From assembly GCA_003991915.1 (NCBI GenBank), contig RQTK01000974.1, positions 59,629-123,628 of the forward strand: 64,000 nt of DNA, given 5' to 3'. Under the pieces are notes generated by a model. The model was not told the DNA's origin. It ran no database searches and saw only the letters and a list, made by a program, of their open reading frames with translations. The stretch comes from Elysia chlorotica (taxonomy: Eukaryota > Mollusca > Gastropoda > Plakobranchidae). The first letter of the stretch is position 1; each line of letters opens with the position of its first letter. Shown one piece after another: positions 40,015-52,000 of the stretch. The position numbers and the translations under genes were made by a program.

Positions 40015-43000
40015 ACCACTCATGTTTTACAGTCTGTCAGATTAAATATAGCCTACATGGTGATGAAGTTGGTTGTTAAGGAACCAACTCAACTGAACTC
40101 TGTCAGATTCAGTTATGCTCAATATATGAAGAAAACAAAAAAGAATATAATTATAAGTAAAGTGTTGCCTAATGATTGCGGTTTTTATTTCAATTTTTGC
40201 CATGTTAAAATCCTGTTATCCTTTGCTCTCTAATTACTTATTTTTTTCACTTGACTTTATAGGTTGAAGACTTTGTGGACATTATGGGAAAGATATCAAT
40301 CATCAGAGAGGATCCATCTGCATACCAAAGGTAAAGATAGGATCTAGAACACAAAAACCTTCATTGGGACAATCCTGTCATTGGTTTTTAAAGCAACCAA
40401 CCATACTTAGCATGACAAATTTGTTACTCTGCTTTCTTTTCACATCAACTTTCTTCTTTTCATGTGGTATAAACATTATTTCTGTATCTGGCAAATCACA
40501 GGTTTCACATGTCAAACCTTTGTTAAAACAATTCTATTGTTAGTTTTCAAAGTAATCAACTGTTATTGGCAAAATTGTTTTTGTTGGGTTTTTTTATGGG
40601 TCCGTTTTAACTTTGTTTGGCAGAAACCAACTAATCTGTTCATTTTGAAATCAATCATTGTTTTTCTCATACATTTACTGTACTTTCCTTGACAAACTTG
40701 CTACTTTGCCTTCTATCTATGTCCACAATATAGCCTATAGAGAGCTGATGTCTAACGCTAAGCAACAATCTTCTCTCTGATAATACTATGTCGTCCATGT
40801 TTGTCTTTGCTTTCTTACGCTGTCAACTTTCCCCAATAATTATGTCTGTGTATCTCTCTGTGTCTAGATTTTTTTATTCAAATTTCAAAATTTCGTAGGT
40901 TAAATATGTACATTTTTAGGAAGGCCTGACTATGCTAGGTTTTGTGTGCTATTGCTTATCACAAACACATTCCATAATTTTTTTACAGCATAACCCAAGC
41001 AGGTAATATCACCAGAGCCCCCCCCCTCTTTTTTAAAAATATTTTAAACACTCTTATTTGATTTGAATTTCAAAATGTTGAAGGTAAGTATATTATAGAA
41101 TGGCTATGTTAGTTTTACTTGCCTCTTCTTAAATTCATAATTTTTTCAAAATCTGTGCAGCTTCACATTATGTCGCTGTGTCTCTGTTTGCGTGTGACAG
41201 GTCCGAAACTGGAGTGCTGTCGAGCTTCGTGTCCTACTTCTCTATGTCGGAGTCGAGCACAAAGGGCCCGAGCCCTGAGGAACAGGAAGCGTCGAAGGCG
41301 GCGAGCGCTTGCGTGAAGGACTGTCAGCTGGACCAGCTGTTGGTGGACAGCAAGTTTCTCCGGGAGGACTCGCTACAGGAGCTCATCAAGGTCAGTACGT
41401 CATCACTGTGATACAATTGTGGCATAAGTCACTTTCACTACTTTTGAGATAATCAGTAAAAGCTGTTTTATTTCCTTATTTCTGCCTTATATTTGACACA
41501 AGTTTATAATAAGATAAATCAAAGTCTCATTCAAAAAGAACATGACGATGTAGGAAAATAATATTCTTATACAATACACAGAAGCATTATCAAGGTCAAT
41601 ATATCATCACTGTGCTACACTTGTAGCATAAGTCACTTTCACTACTTTTGAGATAATCAATAAAAGCTGTTTTGTTTTCTTATTTCTGCCTTATATTCTA
41701 CACAAGTTTATAATAAGATAAATCAGTCTCATTCAAAAAGAAAATGACGATATAGAAAAAAAATAATTTTCTTATACAATAAACAGAAGCATTAATTCAA
41801 ATGAGAATGTGGTTTTGCAAATATTTAAGCTATCAAAGATATTACAGCTTACCTTGTGTAATTTGGTGAGCCTTTAATGGTGTGAATTGTGTGAGATAAT
41901 AATTAATGTCTTTTCCCACAGGCTCTTGTTTCTATACGTCAAGGCAGCGAGGATGACCAAGGATCCCTTATAGGGCACTACGATGAAGATGCCTGTGTGT
42001 TTTTCCTAGAGCTGCTAGTCAGGGTTGTTTTGCAAAACAGGTGAGAGTAACGCTGTGTTTTGACTGATATATTATTTTATACATTGGCTGGATGCCACTT
42101 TCATTGCCAGCATATTGACTGCCAATTCTCAGTGTAGGAATTGAGAGAAAATTGGTGGTTTCACAAAGAGGTGTATCTTTTCTTTTTTTCTTCTTTTAAC
42201 TTTGAGTTTAATCTGCAGTTGTCCTTTAAATTAAAAAGTGACAACTGCAATTAGTTTTCATAGCTGTAGACCAAAGTCGACACAGGCAATGAAAAAGTAG
42301 CTTGCCATATAGGTTTATCGAATTTATCTTATTTCACGCTATTCCAGAGACCGCCTCTTAAATATGTAGTCATCCTAAAAGTTAAAGAGTGGCAACTGCA
42401 ATTAGTTTTTATAGCTGCGGATCAAAGTTGACATTGGCAATGAAATTGTGAAAGTTACCCAAGTCGACAATAATAAATTGCGCAAAGAGGGTTACAGTAT
42501 TTTTATTTCACGCTGTGGTGGGGAGAGGAACTGGCTCAAGTGGTAGAGCTTTAGTGAGGTCTGCGGTTTCAAAACAAACAACCAATCAAAAATGTATTTG
42601 TCCGATTTGATCCCCTTCTGGTTGGGTCGGTATCAGTATAATGTGACTGGCTGAGACAGGAGTGTAGGTCTCCCCGCCCTGTCTGGCGTGTGGCAGCACA
42701 TAAAATTGTCAGACGTCATTCTTGGGATCTGTCCACAATCTCGCCTATATAGTGCTGACGTTGAACGTTCAGCAACCAACTTAACTTAACTTAGTCAACA
42801 CTGGCAATGAAATAGTAAAAGTACCTTGCTATGGAGGTTAACAATAATTTTTATATCATCTCACACAATTGCAGAGATCGCATCGCCCCGGTGTGGCAGG
42901 CAGTGAGAGACCACTTTTACAACATCATCGTGAACAGCGGGTCTCACTCGTTCCTGGTCGAGCGCGCTGTGGTCGGTCTGTTGAGGATCTCCATCCGTCT

Positions 43001-46000
43001 GCTCCGTCGTGAGGACATAGCAGCGCAGGTGCTCACCTCCCTGCGCATCCTGCTCATGATCAAACCCAACGTGGTGCACACCATCTCCAGACAGGTGAGT
43101 GCGACGTCTTTACACGAATTAAGGTAGAATTCACAAAAATAATCACTGGGCTACTAGGATGGTATGTCTCAGACTTCTGCCATTTTGACATTAGTATATG
43201 TGAATCAGGCACCGGTCAAAATTTGGTCCTTTTGAGTTATTTATAGTGTATTCAGAAGGGTTGACATTTTATGAGTTTAGGCATATTTCTTGTGTGCACA
43301 CCTCTTTGATGGAAATGTAAAAAAATTTGAAAAGGCAAAAGCTTTTATAATTATTTTTTTTGAGATGGAAGGGTGATGCGAAAAGGTTAAGAGGTTGAAA
43401 AAAAAGAGTGATTTCTTTTTTTTTTGAGAGTGAAAAATCATTAACTTGTGCCTGATTCAACCTAGTTGTCTCACATTTCCATTTACAAAGAGCTCAGAAA
43501 AGTAGTCACTGAGCTAGTAGGATAAAAATTATTTTATCGTGTAGTAAAACATTTTTTCTTATATTTTGCTGGCGTAGATTTCATTTGGCTTGCACAACTA
43601 TGTTAACAATCTTTGACCTGAACAACATGCTGTGCACCATCACTCTCAGCACTACAATATACGATAAGCATTGATGGTTAAAAAATTATTTTTCCATTTT
43701 CCTTTGCACCTACCAACTTAATAACATACCATAATCATTGATCCATGCAGTAAAGAAATTCATATCTCTTTCTGGCATAGATTTCCTTTGGCCTGCACGA
43801 CTTGCTGCGTACAAATGCGGCCAACATCCACGCGAGCCACGACTGGTACACGCTGTTCACACTGCTGGAGGTGGCGGGCGCCGGGGCTAACCTGCCTCCC
43901 ATCATGCAAGGCGGCTGCCCAGACGTGGACCTCTCTGACGTCCTGCAGGACGCAGGTTGGTGTCGTTAGCGTTTTTTAATAATAATGATGATAACAATGA
44001 ATGGCTTTTATATTGCGGATATTCAAAGACAAAGCAATGCTCTATGCCCAAGAAAATTATGTAATACATGAATGTACAGTATAACACAACTAAAATTACA
44101 GCATTCAATACCTTACCCTACATGAGAATACAAATGCTTGAGATGTAAGTATAACAATGTCCAAAACGAATTTAAAAGTAATATTTATGATATAAAATAG
44201 AAATAATTTATGTTTTACAAAGTTTGTAGAGCATAGGCAAAAAGTTTAAAAAGAAAAATTAAGTTAAAAAAAAATGATAGCGTGACAACAACGATACTAT
44301 TCCAGCCTTGCCTTTTTATCATGCATGGATTCCTTCGAGAAGATGGAATGCCACATTTGAAGCTATAAGTTAGTTCTTGACACTAAATAGCTAAGTCGAT
44401 AGTGTTGATATAAAGTTCTATGTATTTAACTCAGGGGAGTTAAAACTAACCAAATTATTACAGTAAAGAGTGTTGTCACTAGTTTTTTAATTGTTGCTTT
44501 ACAAAAGTACTTACGCACCAGTTCTTGCTTTTATTTGTCTGACAATGTTTGGGCTTATGGCATCTGTCAAATGCCATATAATGGTATTTGGTATGTATTA
44601 GTGAGCATTCATTTTTTCATTCATATCCCTCACTATCAGGTGCTCAAAGCGATAGTGAAGTCCAAAGTGTCAGCGGGACTACTGACGCGAGTGATCGTGG
44701 ATACACGTCAGACAGTGAACTGTACGGCGGTTCACAGCGCAGCCAGAGCCAACCGTCTCACAACCACCACAACCACCAGCACCAGGCCAACCACCACCCT
44801 CTGGGCCTGGAGTTGAGGCCGGTTCCTGACAACAACAGTTGGATGATGGTGAGTACTTGTTGATTTGGCTCAAGCTGGCTTAATCTTTTTGGGACGCTGA
44901 TATTCAATGGGCAAACAACTATTTTACACTTGTAATATTCCTCAATAATAATATTTTAGGTAGCGCTGCCTAAGAAGGTTAATATTGAAAGCTCTGGGGT
45001 TTGCATGATTAGGCAAATGTAATTATCAGATTTAGTTTTCTACTGGTTGAGTTGGTACCAGTATCATTTGAGCGGCAGAGACAGAGGTCCTGGTATCCCC
45101 ACTTTGTCTCTGTGTGGCATCATGTAAAAAAATGTCTGACGTTAGTCTTGAAATTTTCCACGATACAGCCTAGCTCTTGACGTTGGGCACTTAGAAATCA
45201 AGCCACCAACCAGTGAATTAACATTTTGATAATTGTGTTCTGGTCTAGGAGAATTAGTTACCTGTAGGGCCTGACCAATCCAGTATAACTGGTTATAAAT
45301 GAAAAAACAAACGAAAAACCCACCACCAGTCGTATTTTACACTGCCTTTTTTATGTGCAGGGTACACAGACAATTTTTTTTTCAATGATCAGTTTATGTG
45401 ATGCTTACAAATATTTGGGGGACGTGATAGCCCAGGGGTAGAACATCAGCTTTTAACGCAGGAGGTCAGTGGTTTGAGCCCTACTCTGGCAACTTGTCCC
45501 CTACTGGTTGGGTCAGCATCAGTTTAATGTGACTAGATGTATCCCCGCATTGTCTCTGGTGGCACTATGTTACCTTGGCAGACATTAGTCTGGGGGCCCA
45601 TTCACAATATAGCCTTTATAGTGCTGATGATGGATGATATAAGCATCAGCACTTAGGTTGTTTTTTTTTTACTTACAAATATACAAATATGACAACGTTG
45701 CCTTCAACTTTACAGCCAATGGAATCAGCTCTAACTCACACAGAAATTAATTTGGTCTGTCAACAGATCACAGATCAGCCAATTGGCCACAGATGATTTT
45801 TTTATATAAAAGATATTTCTCAATCTGTTTTTCATTTTTCTCTTTTCCCTCTTGACGAAGGTGAACAAGGAGGACGTGACAGGCAAAAGCATGATCAACC
45901 AGTACAGCATTGACCTCAATGAAAACCTGCTGTTCCCTGACACACGTGCGTTCTTCAAGTCCTCGGAGACCTTGACCTTCCTGGTTCGCGATGCTGCCCA

Positions 46001-49000
46001 CGTCACGCCCCACAACTTCGAGAGCTGTGTACACTGCATTCGCACATTCGTCGAGGCGGGCGTCAATGGAGGTAAAACATACTATCATTAGGCATTTCCT
46101 TGAGAGTACAGTCTTTGATGAATGTTTGTTTAGTTTAGTTGGAAATGTTCTTAAGGCTTACCCAGCTGAAACCAACCCAACATAAAACTAACTGTAGAGG
46201 TAAAAACAAAGAAATCTTGAGGTCTTCAGTATTTGATTTCCATCCATATACAATCTATAATTTATACCATTTCTTACTTTGCTGCTAAACACCAGGTCGT
46301 GGGAGAATGGGTCCCCCGAAGAGCAGCTCAATGCGAGAAGGGCAGAAGCACGTCCGTAGGAAGACCAAAAAGGAGCGTGGCGGGTCGCGGATGGGCAAGT
46401 CGACTTCCACACCAGAGCACCTGCACGACGGAACACATTCCGACGATGACCTGGAAGGGGAGAGTACTCAGAGCAGGTAAGGACTGGCAAATTCTTGTAA
46501 TGTGCACCAAACATGCAAGTTTGGGTTTTCAGTTAATGATTGTTTAAAAACATTCTTTGAAAGGGTGGCTCAGAAATAAGAGATGCATTTTTTAGATTAA
46601 TAAATTTATAATTCACGGGACATGATTATATAATTATTTATTGTGTACTCATCATAAACTGGATCTCCGCTTCTTTATCTGGTTCTTCTTTAACGGAATA
46701 GGACGCAAAGTAGCTCAGTCATGTTCGCATAGGTTTGAACACCTATCAGGTTGGGTTTTATCCCACTGGTTGAGTGTTGATTCGATGTCACTATTATGTA
46801 TGATGTAAATTGACTGAATGAGAATCTCCCCCACTGCTCACGATCATCACCTCACTGTTTACTGCCTGTCTGGCCAACTCACATGCTTTCACCTTTTGCT
46901 CACCCCTGAGGTCGCACGCCCATACTGGCTTCGTACATTGGGCTACAACTCGCAGCCTTGTCCTCTTATCTCAGTGTGGCAGCAGGTAAAAATTGTCAGA
47001 TAAGCGCCTTTGGACCCATCAACAAGATAGCCTTGATGTTGACACTGGACGTTAAAAACAACCCTCAAACTTTGTTTTACAAACTATTCTGATGTTGTTC
47101 TCTCCTCCTCACCCCAGCCTGCAGCATCTGTCTGTCCAGCTGCTCGACCTGATGCACACCCTGCACACGCGCGCGGCGACAATCTTCGGATCATGGGCAC
47201 AGGAGGAGCAAGGCTCGGTTGACGAGCCTCCGGAGGGAAGCGATAGGAGGAGAGGGCGCGGAGCGGGGAATTCTGCTGGGAAGTCGACCGTAGACAGTCG
47301 AGCAACGACGCTGTGGAGCAAGTGCTGGTGTCCTTTGTTACAGGGTAGGTTTTTGGTCTTTAACGTGTGGGTTGTCAGTTGTTTCAGTGTCGGTTTGTCC
47401 TTTGTTACAGGGTGGGTTTTTGGTCTTTAACGAGTGGTGTGTCAGTTGTTTCAGTGTCGGTTTGTCCTTTGTTACACGGTGGGCTGGCAGTTTGATTTGT
47501 CAAAGATATGCTGATAAAGACAGATAAAATATGTGTCATATTTTGTTTTCCATGCCGCCATACACATCTTTAAACTCCCTGTGTTGAATAGAAATATATA
47601 GCTTTGAAGCTTTAAGTATTTTTTTCTTTTTTTTTGTGTGTGTGTATGGAAAGGCCTCTGAGCCCCAAATACACATTTCTGTAATATCTACACAACCAAT
47701 GAAGGTATGCAGTTTTGGCAGTGGTTTACCCTTTTAGTTTTATTATTGATTTCCTGTAATACTGAGAAATGTTAGCAAACATTTTGATGGATTTAGTACT
47801 CTTTAAAAGTATATTTTGCCTCATTTTAATTTGTTTAAAAAACAAACATGCACTATTTATTTATACATAAAACATTTGCAATAAACATCTCAGGCATTTT
47901 AAAAAGAACCCTACAATACATTTATTTATTTAAATATATATAATAGAAGATAAATTGAAAAAGTGCATCCTCATCCTAACAGGCATAGCCTGCCTGTGTT
48001 GGGACTCCCGGTATTACTGTTACAATACATTTATTTATTTAAATATTTATAATATAGATAAATTGAAAAAGTGCATCCTCATTCTAACAGGCATAGCCCG
48101 TCTGTGTTGTGACTCCCGGTATTACTGTTACAATACATTTATTTATTTAAATATATATAATAGAAGATAAATTGAAAAAGTGCATCCTCATCCTAACAGG
48201 CATAGCCTGCCTGTGTTGGGACTCCCGGTATTACTGTTACAATACATTTATTTATTTAAATATATATAATAAAGATAAATTGAAAAAGTGCATCCTCATT
48301 CTAACAGGCATAGCCCGTCTGTGTTGTGACTCCCGGCGTCAAGTTCGGAGCCAGGCTTTGACGTACCTACAGAGGGCGCTGCTCGTCCATGACCTTCAGA
48401 CTCTGACGGCAGTCGAGTGGGAGTTGTGCTTCAACAAGGTATCGCAACCTGGACGATTTTTTTTTTTTTTTTTTTTTTTTAAGGGATGCTTGTAGTCCAA
48501 AATTTAGACATGGTTGGCTCCTGTGTATTTTTTTATCCTACTTGTTTTCTTCTAATTTTTTGTAATGATATTTGTCACATAGTTACTTTTGATTTTTTAC
48601 CCAAACAAGATTTTATAAATTACTCATAATTTTTTTTTTCCATTTTTTATGTAGAAAGATATTGTTTAAATTTGATTTGTTATGTTACAAAGCTGCTGGC
48701 ATATTTATATTTTGTGTATCTAATCCTCGGATTTTTATACTCAAGCTGAAATGATGTTTAAAATGCTAGTTTAATTTTATTCTTCATAGTCGTAGTAACT
48801 CTCTAAATACATTCAATAAGAGTACAAATATTATTAACAAAGTTGGATTTTGAATAAACCTTACTTTGACTCCCCAAAATTATGCGAGTGTTGTTGAAAT
48901 TTTCTAAAACTATCTTGATAATACAGATCTGAAACGAAGAAAACTCAACATATATGCTCTATGTGTTTTTTTTTTAACAAGAAGACTGTTTCTTTAAGTT

Positions 49001-52000
49001 AAAAAAAGGATAATTAAAAGTTGTTCAAGTGTGTAATAAAAAAAATGGGATTCAACTAATTTAAAACTGAACTTAAATGCTGAGAGGGCGACTTTTTAGG
49101 ACTCAATTCTGTTGTTTCCCTGTGCCAGGTCTTGTTCCCCCTGCTGACCAAACTGTTGGAGAACATCAACGCGAGCGACCCCGGTGGGATGGAGGAGACG
49201 AGGATGCGAGCGTCGACGCTGCTGTGCAAGGTGTTCCTGCAGCACCTTAGCCCCCTGCTCTCCCTGTCCACGTTCACCGCCCTCTGGCTCACCATCCTCG
49301 ACTTCATGGAGAAGTACATGAGCGCCGACCGCAGCGATCTGCTGGTGAGGACATACGATCAACTACCGGTTCTGATATTTGATGTTACCATAATGATGTT
49401 ACGGCAAATGAGGAGCTCATCATGAAACAATTGTGTTAATGCGAGCTTGTAACTGTGTGTGTGTGTGTGTGTGTATGTGTGTGTAAGTATAGTGGGGGAA
49501 AAGAGTGAATGGCGGTAAAAGAAAAAGTTCACGTCTATATGCTTACATTCTTTTTGGTTAAACGTAATATTTGTTTCTACAGTATGCACTAAAGAGCCAT
49601 CACTCATATTATGTAATGTAAAATGTTTATTTTTATTATCATTATTATGTGTAAAATACTTTTAACATGTCCAAATCGATTTTCCCGCAAAGGGACAAAT
49701 AAAAATTATCTTATCTTATCTTATCTTATCTTATAGCCTATAATTATAGTCCTGACGTTGGACATTAAGCAACCAACTTAACTCAACTCAGTATCGAAGT
49801 TATGTAAAAAACATTTTTAATGAGCTTATTGACAAGACCAACTCCTATATATTTGTTATCATGGTTGTTTTGTGAAGAAGAAAAGATTTATTTGCGTGAG
49901 ACACTAATCCATTTGTTTACTTCCGTCCTGTCCCACCTACTCTGACCCAGTCTGAAGCAATCCCGGAGAGCCTGAAGAACATGCTGCTAGTGATGGACAC
50001 AGCCGGAATATTCCAGACGGCGGATGGGACCGAGTCTCAGCTGTGGCGCCTCACCTGGGACAAGATCGACACGTTCCTGCCAAAGCTGCGCTCAGAGCTC
50101 TTCAAACCTTTTGAGCCTGGTAGGTTGTTATTGTTGTTCTTAACCTCTTCAAACCTTTTGAGCCTGGTAGGTTGTTATTGTTGTTCTTAACCTCTTCAAA
50201 CCTTTTGAGCTCGGTAGGTTGCTGTTATTGTTGTTGTTATTGTTAAGCTCTTCAAACCTTTTGAGCCCAGTAGGTTGCTGTTATTGTTAAGCTCTTCAAA
50301 CCTTTTGAGCCCAGTAGGTTGCTGTTATTGTTGTTGTTATTGTTAAGCTCTTCAAACCTTTTGAGCCGAGTAGGTTGCTGTTATTGTTGTTGTTGTTTTA
50401 AGCATTTTGAACCTTTTGAGCCTGGTAGGATGATGTTAGTTGTCAGAGTCACTGTTAGCATTTTGAACAGTTTAAAGAGTCTATTTAAACATACTTAATT
50501 TTGACAAACAGTAGCACCATATTGGTATGTGCAATGTAAAGATATGAATTTTGAGGTAGCTCAGCAGGTAGAGAGCTTAACTTCTGGACAGAGATCCTGG
50601 GTTCGGCTCCACTATCAGGCTGCTTTGTTCTTGACCAAGAATCCTGTCAATCTCATTTCTGTGTCTGTGTGTCTGTACTTAAGAAACCTGGGATACTTGA
50701 AACTAAAAGATTTTCTCTAAAAAAAAAGATTTTGTTGTGAGAATCCAGTTTGTGGGTTTTCAAATTTAGTGTCTCTTTGCACTAAACTTTTTCCCACTAC
50801 ACCGCACATATGTTGTGCGCATTGATATGCTGTTGTGCTAGCACATCTTTGCAGCAAACTGCACATTTTGTATTTTCAAATAATGAATAGCTTTTTCCTT
50901 TTATATATTTTAAAAATTTCCCAAAAATTGAGTGCACACAAAGAATGAACTTTGAATCGTGCTATGTGAAAAGATTAATGATATGCGTCTCTCATGATTT
51001 TTATCCCCAGAGCCCAAGCAGGGCAAGATTGATCGAGCCGACGGGAATCCTGGTGCTGCGGCAAGTCCCAGTCCAAGTCCAACAGCCCCAGCCCAGGTTG
51101 ACCCGCAGGAAAAGGGAGAGCATCAGGCCCAGCAGCCCTCGCCTCCCCCGACACAGACACAGCCACAGCTCACCCAACCGGCTCCACCACCATCTCAAAC
51201 ACAACCGCAGTTGACCCAGCCGGCCCCTCCGCCTACCGAGCCTGGCCTGCAGAAACAAGTGGCGGTGGAGGATATACCTCTCGAGGGGATCATGGTCGTT
51301 CCGCACGAAGGTGAGGATGGATGTCTTTCACTCTGACGGGTTTTTAGTTAAAAAAAAATTTTTTTTTTTGTTTCTATTCAAAATGGTAATGGGTTAAAAA
51401 ACATTGTTTCCCCTACTGGTTGGGTCAGTGTCAGTAAAATGTGACCTGTCAAGTTCTGGATAGATCACTTTGGGCTCCCTTTGCAACATAGCGCGAAATA
51501 GGAAACCAACCGTTAGCTCTACTTTACATTGTAATTTTAACTATTACCTAAAGGGATAAATAAAGTATTATCATATCTTATCTTATCTCTTTTTTTAAGA
51601 ACTGTTTCTTGCTTCTTTCCACCTGTCTCCCTGGTCACCCTTACTATTTGATCGGCCTTGGTATATTGTGATGGACAAGTCATGGATATCCTGCCTTGTG
51701 GTCCCTCCCGAGGAGACTTACCTTACCTTTAGTTTTTGCTGTGATCTTAACTATCTCCTAACTTTCTTACCTTTAGTTTTTGCTGTGATCTTAACTATCT
51801 CCTAACTTTCTTTCTTCTGTCCATCTTTCCATCAACTCAACTAACCTTTACTTTGTGGGGTGCGGTAGAACATCGGCTTAATATGCAGGAGGTCCGGGGT
51901 CGAGCCTTTCTCTGGCGACTCTGTCCCCTACTGATTGGGTCTGTGTTAGTTTAATATGATCGGCTGTGACAAAGAGTCATGGTTTCAATCACTGCACTGC

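Noticed and set aside
47955..48495. Repetitive frames with [11 protein letters not shown] units
   Set aside because: They read through intron copies of the exon 33 acceptor array; only the part from 48308 is exon.
50555..50625. Possible tRNA gene
   Set aside because: Box-A and box-B-like words are present, but a paired acceptor stem is not evident and similar heads occur in the SINE family.
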